Positions 1 to 8,163 of a DNA stretch of 64,000 bases are shown in pieces. The stretch comes from JASGDN01 sp049841275 (GTDB lineage: Bacteria > Chloroflexota > Chloroflexia > Thermomicrobiales > UBA6265), in the NCBI GenBank assembly GCA_049841275.1, contig JASGDN010000092.1:35059-99058 (forward strand). Reading direction: 5' to 3'. How positions within the stretch are numbered: position 1 is the first letter of the stretch; each line of letters begins with the position of its first letter. The notes beneath the pieces were generated by a model, which was given only the letters and a program-made list of their open reading frames with translations, had not been told where the DNA came from and did no database searches. The translations under genes were made by a program, and so were the position numbers.

Positions 1-1
1 C

Positions 2-277
2 ACAGCCACCATCGTGGAGGAAACGACAACACCAACCACTCCGGACGATCCCACACCAACGGCATCTGGAGCGCCGTTGCCAACCCAGGCGCCCTCGGTG
101 ACGCCGCACATCTCATCCGTCCCCTCACCGACACCGCCAGTGATGGTCGTATCCGGCCTGCCCAATACCGGCGCTGGATCACCAACGGGAGTCCCGGCGC
201 CGCTCTGGTTCCTGGCAGGCGCCATCACCATGCTCCTGTTCGTCATTGCGCTGGGACGCCGCCGCCTCCAGCGCTGA
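2..277 (+). CDS. C-terminal end of a sortase-anchored (LPxTG-type) surface protein, partial
   Basis: The frame is open to the left edge, so only the tail is present. It is a Thr/Pro/Ser-rich stalk, then LPNTG, a hydrophobic stretch (about PLWFLAGAITMLLFVIAL) and a basic end (GRRRLQR). That order is the classic sorting signal of proteins covalently attached to peptidoglycan by sortase. The Thr/Pro stalk suits a wall-spanning spacer and could be glycosylated (inference). The N-terminal functional domain is outside the window, so its role cannot be stated. A 13-bp perfect hairpin follows the stop. Confidence 0.75.
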   Translation, partial: TATIVEETTTPTTPDDPTPTASGAPLPTQAPSVTPHISSVPSPTPPVMVVSGLPNTGAGSPTGVPAPLWFLAGAITMLLFVIALGRRRLQR

Positions 278-283
278 CCGCCT

Positions 284-316
284 GCAGGAGAGGTGCTTGT
301 CGCGCACCTCTCCTGC
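284..316 (+). terminator. Hairpin terminator after the LPxTG protein
   Basis: Perfect 13-bp inverted repeat (GCAGGAGAGGTGC / GCACCTCTCCTGC) with a 7-nt loop, starting 7 nt after the stop codon. No T-tract follows, as for most hairpins in this GC-rich window. It covers the GTG at 293 that would open the next reading frame. Confidence 0.6.
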
Positions 317-1669
317 CCCGAAACCGGACACCGTCGTGTAGGATTCCCGTGGCGCCCACGGGATCGATCGGTACCCGCATCGGATGGCGCACGCTGCCCA
401 CAACCGAAAGCGGACACCGCCATCGACGCCTCCGACACCATACCGTCCACGCCGCTCGACACGCCCGTCCAGCGCGACACCGCCACGCCGCACCGCACGC
501 GCGCGACCGCCGTCATCCTGGCCGGATTGATCGTCACCGCGCTCAACCTGCGGATCGTCATCAACGCCCTCGCCCTCGTTCTCGACGAGATCCGCGAGAC
601 CACGGGCGTCTCGTCTGCAGCGGCCGGGCTACTGACCACCCTGCCGATCCTCTGCTTCGGCCTCGTGGCGCCGTTCGCGCCACGCATTGCGGGCCGGATC
701 GGCCTCGACCGCGCCCTGATCCTCGCCATGCTCGGGCTGATCGCCGGAACGCTCATCCGCATCATCCCCTCCACCCCGATCCTCTTCGCCGGCACGGCGG
801 TGGTCGGCCTGGGCATCGGCATCGCGAACGTCCTGCTACCAGCCTCCATCAAGCGCGATTTCCCGAACAACGCCGGCACAATGACCGGCCTCCTCTCGAT
901 GATGATGTCGCTCTCCGGCACCATCGGCGTCGGCCTCACCATCCCGCTGCAGGACGCAAGCGGCCTCGGCTGGCGAGGGACCATCGCCCTGTGGGCGATC
1001 CCGGCAATGCTCGCCGTGGCTGCCCTTACACCGCGCCTGGGAATGCATCTGGGAGGCCGCGTCTCCCCCGCATCCCCGGCCGCCCCGGTCACGATCAGCC
1101 TCTGGCACGATCCGCTTGCCTGGCAGGTGACGCTGATGATGGGGCTGCAGGCATTCGTGTTCTATTCGATTGCGACCTGGTTCCCAACGATGATGCTGGA
1201 CGAAGGCGTGGCCAAGGCGGACGCCGGACTCTATCTCTCCGTCGCGAACTTTGCCGGCATGTTCAGCTCGTTCCTGGTGCCGATGTGGGCCAGCCGCCGC
1301 CACAATCAACAGGCGTTCATCCTCGGGACGTCCGTCCTGCTCGTGCTCTCCCTGACCGCCCTGCTCGTCAGTCCGACGAGCGCGCCTCTGCTCTGGATGC
1401 TGGTCTTCGGTCTCGCGGTAGGCTCGGCGCTCAGCCTGGCGATCGCCTTCTTCTCGCTCCGCTCGCCGGATGTCCACCACGCCGCGCATCTCTCCGGAAT
1501 GGCGCAATTCGTCGGCTACTGCCTGGCGGCATCCGGACCGTTCCTGATCGGGGTGTTGCACGACGCGACCGGCGGATGGCACGTCCCGTTGCTGGTGGTG
1601 CTCGGCGCGGTGGGAGCGATGACTGTCGCCGGAATGGGTGCTGCCCGGAACCGGTACGTCGGAAGCTGA
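293..1669 (+). CDS. MFS transporter, CynX/NimT-like
   Basis: Twelve-helix major facilitator transporter. The membrane part begins near residue 72 (TAVILAGLIVTALNLRIVI), a start resembling CynX/NimT-type permeases that move small anions or nitroimidazoles; the substrate is not deducible. The first ~65 residues are Pro/Asp/Arg-rich and unlike the family. The only start codon in frame, the GTG at 293, lies inside the preceding terminator hairpin, so the true N-terminus is uncertain and may use a rare start near position 480-510. It is followed by a purine-rich inverted repeat and a convergent oxidoreductase gene. Confidence 0.75.
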   Translation: MLVAHLSCPETGHRRVGFPWRPRDRSVPASDGARCPQPKADTAIDASDTIPSTPLDTPVQRDTATPHRTRATAVILAGLIVTALNLRIVINALALVLDEIRETTGVSSAAAGLLTTLPILCFGLVAPFAPRIAGRIGLDRALILAMLGLIAGTLIRIIPSTPILFAGTAVVGLGIGIANVLLPASIKRDFPNNAGTMTGLLSMMMSLSGTIGVGLTIPLQDASGLGWRGTIALWAIPAMLAVAALTPRLGMHLGGRVSPASPAAPVTISLWHDPLAWQVTLMMGLQAFVFYSIATWFPTMMLDEGVAKADAGLYLSVANFAGMFSSFLVPMWASRRHNQQAFILGTSVLLVLSLTALLVSPTSAPLLWMLVFGLAVGSALSLAIAFFSLRSPDVHHAAHLSGMAQFVGYCLAASGPFLIGVLHDATGGWHVPLLVVLGAVGAMTVAGMGAARNRYVGS

Positions 1670-1737
1670 GAAGTGAGGAGTGAGGAACGAGCCTGCCTCT
1701 CGGTTCTCACTCCTCGGTCCTCGCTTCTCTTTCCTAG
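1666..1737. repeat. Purine-rich/pyrimidine-rich inverted repeat, copy 1
   Basis: Just after the MFS stop a run of GTGAGGAG/GAACGAG-type purine motifs is followed by its approximate complement (CTCACTCCTCGGTCCTCGC), forming an imperfect hairpin between two convergent genes. The 18-mer TGAGGAGTGAGGAACGAG at 1674-1691 recurs exactly at 54096-54113. It probably acts as a bidirectional terminator and is a dispersed repeat. Confidence 0.55.
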
Positions 1738-2861
1738 AACGTCGTGGTCAGCTCGATCGCCTGGCCGGTGCGCGCCGATTCGATCGCCTTCACCATGATC
1801 TCCAACGCATGCCGCGCGTGCTCGGCGCTCAAGACCGGACGCACGCCATCGCGTACGCACTCCGCGAGATGCTTCACGATCACCGCCCGCTGGTAGGCAT
1901 CCCAATCGGAACGCAACGGGCCGCCGCTCGACTGCGGGGTGATCCAGCCATCGACACCAGGCACCGCATCGAACCGGAAGATCTCCAGCGAGGGAATGCC
2001 CGGCTGGTCGTGGTAGGCGTTCCCAAGGTTGATCGTACCCGTGCGCCCGAAGATCTCGATCATCGGACCGCGCGCGGCATTCACGTTATAGGTGCCATCG
2101 ATCACCGCGAAACAGGAGTCGCCGAAATCGAGCATGAGCAGCGTGTTGTCGTCCTCGGTCACCGCGATTTCCTTGCCCGCGAACGGTCCCTTGCGCACCG
2201 TCCGCACCGGCTCCGTGATCCCGGAGAAGGCGACCACGCGCTTGGCCGGGCCAAGGATGCCGGTGATGTCGTGGATGCCGTAGACACCCATGTCCAGCAG
2301 CGGGCCGGAGCCCTTCTGGTAGAACCACGTCGGATCCAGCGGCCAGGCGCCGGATGCCGGGCCGCCGTGAGAACTGCGCACCCGTGCGAACGCGATCTGC
2401 CCGATCGCGCCCTCCTTCACCAATGCCCGCGCGTCGGAGCGATTCTGCAGGATCTGGTTGGGCGGGGCGACGACATAGGTGAGTCCTTTCGCCTTCGCCA
2501 GCGCGATCAGGTCATCCGCCTCTTCGAGCGACCCGGCGATCGGCTTCTCGATCGCGAGGTGCTTGCCCGCCTCCAGGATCGTGCGGGAGGTACCAGCGTG
2601 GAAGGGAATCGGCGTGATGTTCAGCACGAGGTCGATGTCCGCCTTGTCGAGCATCGCCTCCAGGCCCGGATAGGCCTCCGGAATGCCGAACTGCGCGGCC
2701 ACCGCCTGCGCCCGCTCGAAGACGGGATCGGCAATCGCGGTGACGGTCACCAGATCCGGGAACCGGGTCATGCCCGGGAGAAAACCACCCGGCGAGGTGG
2801 CGATGGTGCCAGCACCGAGAATGCCAGCCTTCAGAGGAAACGACGTCATGATCTGTGTCAC
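1734..2861 (-). CDS. Gfo/Idh/MocA family oxidoreductase
   Basis: NAD(P)-dependent sugar or inositol dehydrogenase-like protein of 375 residues. The N-terminal Rossmann fold shows GILGAGTIA (about residues 13-21) and the family's EKP signature (AIEKPIAG, near residue 104) whose Lys contributes to catalysis. The C-terminal alpha/beta substrate domain is complete and the length is normal. The exact sugar is unknown. A second family member lies at 21155-22252, and both fit the sugar-catabolic character of the region. It converges on the upstream MFS gene. Confidence 0.88.
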   Translation of the reverse strand: MTQIMTSFPLKAGILGAGTIATSPGGFLPGMTRFPDLVTVTAIADPVFERAQAVAAQFGIPEAYPGLEAMLDKADIDLVLNITPIPFHAGTSRTILEAGKHLAIEKPIAGSLEEADDLIALAKAKGLTYVVAPPNQILQNRSDARALVKEGAIGQIAFARVRSSHGGPASGAWPLDPTWFYQKGSGPLLDMGVYGIHDITGILGPAKRVVAFSGITEPVRTVRKGPFAGKEIAVTEDDNTLLMLDFGDSCFAVIDGTYNVNAARGPMIEIFGRTGTINLGNAYHDQPGIPSLEIFRFDAVPGVDGWITPQSSGGPLRSDWDAYQRAVIVKHLAECVRDGVRPVLSAEHARHALEIMVKAIESARTGQAIELTTTF

Positions 2862-2991
2862 CTGCCCCGTGGCTCGATCGATACTTCATGCGCGCCTCAT
2901 GCAGACGCACGGCGCCGATGGTCGCCGAGACGGCACCATCCCGTCAATGGCATGGCCGCGTCGGCCCCTCCGATCGGGGCATATCGATCGC

Positions 2992-3417
2992 TCAGCCCTC
3001 CGGACCGCGCCAGAGATCCGGCGAGACGACGCCAATCTGGATGCGGGCCATCAACGTATCGGCCACGAAATCGCCGCCGACGATCAAACCAGTCTCGGGA
3101 TCGATCTCCCAGAAGGCTGCCTCGCGACAGGAGACAGCGCGGCCGGTCGCGGCAAATCCCTTGATGGTGCCGGTGTGGCGTCCATCCAGCCGCACCATGA
3201 CCGCCACATCGTTCCCGCTCGCCACCATCCGCTCGACGATCAGCCTCAGACCGGAGAACGCATTGCGGAACATCGCCACGTTCTCTCGCACCCAGCCCGG
3301 CCCAACCGCAACCCCTTCGACCCTGTATCCAGGCGAAATGAACTCCGGAATCCGGTCGAGGTCACCCCGATTCCAGACCGTCTCGATGAACGCCAGAACC
3401 ACTGCTTCCGCCGACAT
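2992..3417 (-). CDS. SnoaL-like / ester-cyclase family small protein
   Basis: About 141 residues from the ATG at 3417, preceded by GGTGAGGT as ribosome site; a longer frame from 3516 has no such site. The sequence (VVLAFIETVWNRGDLDRIPEF..., then GRHTG and REAAFWEID) is the SnoaL/NTF2-like cone fold used by polyketide cyclases, limonene epoxide hydrolase-type enzymes and many uncharacterised proteins. Specific activity cannot be assigned. It is divergent from the MFS gene at 3758, with a candidate leader RNA on the other strand between them. Confidence 0.75.
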   Translation of the reverse strand: MSAEAVVLAFIETVWNRGDLDRIPEFISPGYRVEGVAVGPGWVRENVAMFRNAFSGLRLIVERMVASGNDVAVMVRLDGRHTGTIKGFAATGRAVSCREAAFWEIDPETGLIVGGDFVADTLMARIQIGVVSPDLWRGPEG

Positions 3418-3516
3418 GCTGACCTCACCAGAGAGCCGTTCGCCGCCACGACACCACACGAATCGCCCGATGGTACACGATCGCCGGCATGGTCGCGAAT
3501 CGCCCCTGCACGGCAT

Positions 3517-3545
3517 TTGACATCGTCGCGCGATGCGCCAATACT
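3517..3545 (+). promoter_or_regulatory. Candidate promoter TTGACA-17-AATACT
   Basis: Perfect -35 TTGACA at 3517-3522 and -10 AATACT at 3540-3545 with a 17-nt spacer, placing a start near 3552. It would drive the structured RNA ending in the terminator at 3643-3672 and, on read-through, the MFS gene at 3758. Confidence 0.5.
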
Positions 3546-3551
3546 CACCGT

Positions 3552-3672
3552 CACAACACGCCGGGGAAAAGCGACGAGCAGCGCATGCATGCGCACTCCC
3601 CGGACATCAGGCAATAGTCGCTCGTCCGGGCTAGCGGTGGGTACAGATCGAACGATCTGTGCCTTCTTTTTG
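3552..3672 (+). promoter_or_regulatory. Candidate structured leader RNA (attenuator or riboswitch-like) upstream of an MFS gene
   Basis: Between the promoter and an intrinsic terminator the RNA can form a closing stem CCGGGG/CCCCGG around a self-complementary GCGCATGCATGCGC hairpin. Alternatively GACGAGC (near 3573) can pair with GCTCGTC (near 3630). A 7-bp hairpin ACAGATC-GAAC-GATCTGT at 3643-3660 is followed by CTTCTTTTTG, one of the few real T-tract terminators in the window. The transporter starts 86 nt later. Promoter, mutually exclusive pairings, terminator and transporter is the usual attenuator layout. I do not recognise a known riboswitch class, and a stand-alone small RNA is also possible. 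Confidence 0.45.
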
Positions 3673-3757
3673 CGCAGATTCGGCGATCGTCGGCGTCGCC
3701 GTGCCAGCAACCATACGCAGGCGTCCCGAGGGCCGCCGGTAGACTGGCACCCACCGC

Positions 3758-5017
3758 ATGCGTCACCTGCTCGCCACCTGGTTCCGGCTCGATCTCCTTC
3801 AGGGCAACGGCCGTTTCGTCGCGGCCCTTGCATTGAATGCGTTCGGCGCCGGGATGTTCTATCCCTTTGCCCTGCTCTATTTCACCGCCGCCACTGGCCT
3901 TTCGGCCGCCCAGGTCGGTCTCGTCCTGACCGTCGCCACGCTCACGACCCTGGTCGTCACGCCCATCACCGGCGCGCTCGTCGACCGGCTGGGAGCCAGG
4001 AGGCTGGTCGTCCTCAGCAAGTGCCTCGAAGCCACGGGCTTCGTGCTCTATATCGGCGTCTCGTCGCGAACCTCGCTCTTCGTGGCCGTCATGCTGACCA
4101 CCGCCGGCACGCGGATGTACTTCACGGCGATCTCGACCCTCATCGCCGATACCGCCAGCGCCGACCACCGGGACCAGTGGTATGGCCTGGTGAGCGTGAT
4201 CCAGGGGATCGCCGGGAGCATCAGCGGTGCCATCGCGGCCATCGCCATCGGTCACGGCGGGCTCGGCACCTTCCGCATATTTGTCGCTGGCAACGCCGTG
4301 TGCCTGCTCCTGTGCGCGTGGTTCTACGCACGGCACTCCGCAGGTGGGCAACGCACCATCGCCAAAGAACAGGGGTCGGCCCCTTTCGCTGCAATCCTCC
4401 GGAACCATGCCTTCATACGCATCGTCCTGGCGAACAGCCTCTTCATGCTCTGTTCGATGATGGGATCGGTCGGCCTTGTCCTCTACGCGACAGAGGTGCT
4501 GCACGCACCGCTCTGGTCACTCGGCGTGATCGGGGCGATGCAGACCGCCATCACGATCGGAGGCCAGAGCGCACTGCTCACCCGGCTGCGGAACGTCCGG
4601 CGTACCCGCATCATGCTCGGCGCGGGCTGTGCGTGGGCAGCCGCCTGGGGGCTCTACGCCCTGGGCATCCGGGTCCCTTCGAGGCTCATCGTGCCCTATC
4701 TCGCCGCAATTGCGATCGTCCTCTGCGTCGCGCAGATGGCCTATGGCCCAACCGCACGAGCCCTCGCGGCGAGTACCGGATCTGCCGCGACCCAAGGGCG
4801 GACCATCGCCCTGTTCGAGCTCTCGTGGGGACTGGCCGCCGCCGGTGCGCCGGTCACATTCGGCGTCCTCTTCGATTGGCATGCCGCCGCCCCGTGGGCA
4901 GCGATGTGTGGCGGCGTCATGCTCGGCATCGGCCTGATCCGCTGGAGCGAATCCGCTCTCGCGATCCAGGCGAACCGCCCGACGGCATCGGAACGCACCG
5001 CACCTGCCGAAGCCTGA
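3758..5017 (+). CDS. MFS transporter
   Basis: Major facilitator superfamily protein of 419 residues with about twelve hydrophobic segments and the loop 2-3 motif DRLGARR (near residue 75). It resembles drug or sugar efflux permeases; no substrate is evident. Expression may be controlled by the leader RNA that ends 86 nt upstream. A hairpin at 5032-5070 separates it from the convergent gene remnant that follows. Confidence 0.85.
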   Translation: MRHLLATWFRLDLLQGNGRFVAALALNAFGAGMFYPFALLYFTAATGLSAAQVGLVLTVATLTTLVVTPITGALVDRLGARRLVVLSKCLEATGFVLYIGVSSRTSLFVAVMLTTAGTRMYFTAISTLIADTASADHRDQWYGLVSVIQGIAGSISGAIAAIAIGHGGLGTFRIFVAGNAVCLLLCAWFYARHSAGGQRTIAKEQGSAPFAAILRNHAFIRIVLANSLFMLCSMMGSVGLVLYATEVLHAPLWSLGVIGAMQTAITIGGQSALLTRLRNVRRTRIMLGAGCAWAAAWGLYALGIRVPSRLIVPYLAAIAIVLCVAQMAYGPTARALAASTGSAATQGRTIALFELSWGLAAAGAPVTFGVLFDWHAAAPWAAMCGGVMLGIGLIRWSESALAIQANRPTASERTAPAEA

Positions 5018-5031
5018 ACCTCAACACCCAG

Positions 5032-5070
5032 TCGTCCGAGGGAGAGCTCCGACAACTCGCCCTCGGACGA
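5032..5070. terminator. Bidirectional hairpin between convergent genes
   Basis: Perfect 11-bp inverted repeat TCGTCCGAGGG / CCCTCGGACGA with a 17-nt loop, located 15 nt after the MFS stop and 15 nt from the end of the minus-strand remnant. Confidence 0.6.
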
Positions 5071-5084
5071 TTGGTCCATTCCAG

Positions 5085-5540
5085 CTATGCGAAGAAATCA
5101 CCGGCGTTGGTGGCAGCTACGGTGGCGACGAACTGTTGTACGTCCCGCAGCGTGATCTCGGCACTGGACGAATCCGCGGTCTGAACCGAGCAGTTCGGCA
5201 TCACGACCACCTCGACCGCCCCGTCGATGTCCCGGCCGGCATGCGTGAACGTGAACGCCATCGTCTGCGGTTCCTCCACCGGCTTGTTCCATACGTACGG
5301 CGGCGCCTCACCCGGCGTCACCAGGGCCTCCGTCCAGTCCCAGCCCGCCCGGGTGAAGAGTTCGCACTCCGCCCACTGGGCTGCCTTGCCCGGAATTGCC
5401 GCCCAGCCCCGGTAGCGCGTGCGAATCAGCTCCCGCGGCAACTCACGCCGCACGAGCGGACCGAGATCCCGTGCCTCCAGATGCCCCCAGTAGCGACCGG
5501 AGGGCATCTCGACCAAGATTGGAGCGGACTGGTGACCCCC
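5085..5540 (-). pseudogene. Truncated sucrase/ferredoxin-like gene (5' half missing)
   Basis: The minus-strand frame encodes GGHQSAPILVEMPSGRYWGH... and a following ~130 residues, matching the C-terminal half of sucrase/ferredoxin-like proteins, where a GG(H/D)RFAP...LP(S/D)G.Y(W/Y)G block is typical. These proteins are usually around 300 residues, so about half is missing. Homology stops at about 5540, exactly where the plus-strand transporter fragment begins. The frame continues to 5696, but that part is merely antisense to the MFS remnant. No promoter or start for this fragment is visible. Confidence 0.6.
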
Positions 5541-6318
5541 GATGATCGCGCCCACGCTCGGCGCACAGGTCCTGCATCTCAGTTCCTGGCGAGCAATCTT
5601 CGGGGTGCTGGTCGTACTCGGGGCCGGCACACTCGCCGGCCTGGTCACCCTCATGCCAGAGACGCTCCCGCCCGCCCGGCGAGATCGCCGCGACATCGGT
5701 ACGATCCAGGAAACCTACCTCGCCCTTGCACGACACCGGCGGTTCGTGAGCTATGCCTTGACCGGCGCCTTCACCAGCGTAGGCCTGTTCGCCTACGTGG
5801 CCGGATCGTCCTTCGCATTTATCGATCATTACGAACAGTCACCACAGGTCTTCGCGGGCATCTTCGCCATGAACTCGCTCGGGATCATCTCGGCCAACCT
5901 CGTCAACGCACGCCTCGTTTCCCGCCTGGGAAGCGACCGGCTCCTGCGGATTGGGGCTGGCGCCGCAGCGGCCAGTTCATTGCTCGTCCTGGCCAGCACC
6001 GTGGGAGACCAGGGCGCACCCGCGCTGGCGGCATCCCTGCTCCTGTTCGCAACATCCAGCGGTCTTATCATGGCAAACGCGATCTCGGGCGGCATGGCCG
6101 CCTCACCTGGGGGAGTCGGCGCAGCATCGGCGGTCCTGGGATGCATGCAGTACGGTGACGGATTCGTCGGCTCCACCTTGCTCGGCGTATCGACGAATGG
6201 AGCACTCCTCCCGCTTGGCATCGTGGTCCTGACCGGCGGGATCGGCGCGGGCATCGCCGTCCGATGGGGAGTTCGGGCGACAGCGCCCCCGAGCGGCGTG
6301 GAGACATCGCAGATCTGA
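5536..6318 (+). pseudogene. Truncated Bcr/CflA-type MFS transporter (N-terminal helices missing)
   Basis: The frame reads PMIAPTLGAQVLHLSSWRAI then about 230 residues of transmembrane segments, the second part of a Bcr/CflA-type drug:proton antiporter, in which the APxLG...WRxIF block follows helix 5. Helices 1-5 are absent and a TGA lies at 5533-5535 in the same frame. An ATG exists at 5542 but no ribosome site. With the sucrase/ferredoxin fragment it marks a deletion that removed both 5' halves of a divergent gene pair, or an assembly join. Confidence 0.65.
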
Positions 6319-6464
6319 CGAAGCCGGCGTTCCTGCCGCACGATCCGCCTCGCGTAGTTGCGCACCGGAAAACCACGTACGCCCCGCCTCCACGCCTTCA
6401 TGACCCTTTCCGATCTGCACTCACTTCACCCCCACAATGCCCGCATCTGCTAGGATGGAGGCGC

Positions 6465-6736
6465 TGACAGTCGTTGACCCTGGATTTGGGACATGAATCG
6501 CACGCATCCCTACACCCCCGTCCTTGGATAACGCTTCTCGGACGACGGACCAGCACACCCGCCACGCCACCCCGGCGTGAACCAGTGCCTGGTCTGGCCG
6601 GGAAGCCAACCCTGGACCCACAACCCACGGGTGGTCGTCCGAGTGCCGCAACGTCTGGCGCACCCGGAACCCCTTCACCCCAACTTCATAGCCTTCCGGT
6701 GCGCCTTCGCCTCCATGTGGCCAAGGACGCGTTGTC
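6465..6736 (+). promoter_or_regulatory. Structured 5' leader of the TrmH-family gene (candidate RNA element)
   Basis: A TGCTAGGAT extended -10 at about 6450-6458 could start a long leader. In it CTCGGACGAC (6537-6546) is perfectly complementary to GTCGTCCGAG (6634-6643), enclosing nested pairs CACCCG/CGGGTG, CACGCC-ACCCC-GGCGTG and ACCAG-TGC-CTGGT, i.e. a multibranched fold. A second hairpin, GGCGCACCCGGAA / TTCCGGTGCGCC with one bulge, follows near 6657-6705 before the gene. No known riboswitch or T-box consensus is met. The gap 6319-6736 holds no convincing coding region. Confidence 0.4.
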
Positions 6737-7552
6737 ATGTCTGTCAATTCCTCCGTCATCTCGCTTCGTGAATGCCGTCGTCTCCATTCGCGCAAGGAAC
6801 GCCAGGCCACCGGCCGCTTCCTGGTCGAGGGCATCCGGCCCGTCCGCGCCGCCCTCATGTCGCACGCCCGGATCGAGGTAGTGCTCTACGTCCCCGAGTC
6901 CCTCCGCGACGGCTACGGCCGGGACACGATCGATCTCGCCCGGTCGCACCACATCCCCTGCCAACCATTGACGCCAGCCCAGTTCTCCTCGATCTCGACC
7001 CGTGACAACCCACGCAGAATCGCCGCCGTCGGCCGCCAGGCCTGGTCGGACCTGGAGCAGTTGGCCAGCGCCACCGCCCCCATCGTGGTGCTGCACGAAC
7101 CACAGGATCCCGGCAATCTCGGCACCATTCTGCGGACCTGCGACGCCGCTGGCGCCGCCGGGGTCGTCCTGACGGGCGATGCGGTCGATCCCTGGCATCC
7201 GACGGCGCTCCGTGCGGCGATGGGCGCCACCTTCGGCATCCTGCTTGTCCGGTGCGACGTGTCGGCATTCGTCGCCTGGGCGAGGTCGCTCGCGATTCCC
7301 ATCATCGGCACCTCGGACCGGGCCACGACCGACTACGCGACCCACGAGTACGACGATCGGTTCGTGCTGTTGATGGGGAGCGAGCGGCAGGGACTACCAG
7401 GGTCCCTGGAGGCAATCGCCGGTAATATGGTGCGCATCCCGATGGCGGGCCAGGCCGACTCACTCAATCTTGCGGTTGCCACCAGCCTGGTCCTGTATGA
7501 AGCCCGGAACCAACGCATGCGACGACGCGCCACCCGCGCATGCGGCAACTGA
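6737..7552 (+). CDS. TrmH/SpoU-family RNA 2'-O-ribose methyltransferase
   Basis: SAM-dependent knotted (SPOUT) methyltransferase of 271 residues that modifies rRNA or tRNA ribose. All three SpoU motifs are present: PGNLGTILRTCDAAG (motif 1, about 125-139), LLMGSERQG (motif 2, about 212-220) and IPMAGQADSLNLAVA (motif 3, about 234-248). The N-terminal L30e-like substrate-binding domain is also there (EGIRPVRAAL...). AAGGA lies upstream of the ATG. It stands alone behind a long structured leader and ends at a 13-bp hairpin. The target nucleotide cannot be read from sequence. Confidence 0.9.
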   Translation: MSVNSSVISLRECRRLHSRKERQATGRFLVEGIRPVRAALMSHARIEVVLYVPESLRDGYGRDTIDLARSHHIPCQPLTPAQFSSISTRDNPRRIAAVGRQAWSDLEQLASATAPIVVLHEPQDPGNLGTILRTCDAAGAAGVVLTGDAVDPWHPTALRAAMGATFGILLVRCDVSAFVAWARSLAIPIIGTSDRATTDYATHEYDDRFVLLMGSERQGLPGSLEAIAGNMVRIPMAGQADSLNLAVATSLVLYEARNQRMRRRATRACGN

Positions 7553-7570
7553 TCCGGACTGAATAAGCCG

Positions 7571-7605
7571 AACCCGGCACGGCCTGATGAGCGCCGTGCC
7601 GGGTT
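7571..7605. terminator. Perfect hairpin between convergent genes
   Basis: 13-bp perfect stem AACCCGGCACGGC / GCCGTGCCGGGTT with a 9-nt loop, 18 nt after the methyltransferase stop and just before the convergent broken gene's stop at 7626. Confidence 0.75.
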
Positions 7606-7625
7606 CGAGGACATCACACAACCCG

Positions 7626-7901
7626 CTACCGATCGTCGATGTCGGGTTTGAGGACGCGATCACCCCATATCAGTTCGATGTCGAAGGCGGCAATGTTGGG
7701 CTTCTGCGGCTGCGTCACCACCTTCATCGTTTCTCCCGCCACGGCGATCGACTGTTCAGACTCCCAACGGAGTGGGACGGTACTCTCATCGACCTACTGC
7801 CCATCCACGAGAACGCGGCGTTCTCCACCGAAGTAGGTCCATTCGAGGACGACGGTATGCTGTTCGCCGTTGATGTCGACGTTCCACGTTGCGGTGGCCA
7901 T
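7626..7901 (-). pseudogene. Small FAIM1-like beta-strand protein with an in-frame amber codon
   Basis: Starting at the ATG at 7901, which has a strong GAGGAGG site, the frame reads 35 residues (MATATWNVDINGEQ...RRVLVDGQ), then TAG at 7794-7796, then continues in the same frame for 55 more coding-like residues (VDESTVPLRWES...GDRVLKPDIDDR) to a TAG at 7626-7628. The pattern W-x-V-x-(I/L)-x-G...V-x-L-x-W...R-x-(V/L)-V-D-G resembles the FAIM1 beta-sandwich, a tentative match. A single G-to-T change (GAG to TAG) would explain the stop. Sequencing error or read-through are alternatives. Confidence 0.55.
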
Positions 7902-8163
7902 TGGATCTATCCTCCTCGCTGCATCGAGCGAACATGGATGCACCATGCACCTCCGGTGCCACACGATGCGCTCGCGCTGGCCAGCGGCAGCATTCCGATG
8001 CGCGCGATCCGGGTATGATCCCAACAGCACGAGGCTTTCTGCGAGAAAGCCGACGGCCGGGCCTAGCACAGCGTGGGCGGGTCTTCACGGTTCGCGCTTC
8101 GGCATCTTCCACCCAGGAACCGTTCGCATCGGGCGTTCCTGGCCACCACGAGGGACGTCAACA

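Noticed and set aside
6625..6645. GGGTGGTCGTCCG resembling a T-box antiterminator in the TrmH leader
   Set aside because: The conserved GGGTGGNACCGCG is not met, and no Stem I AGTA or GNUG-type loop is present; it is part of the long-range helix instead.
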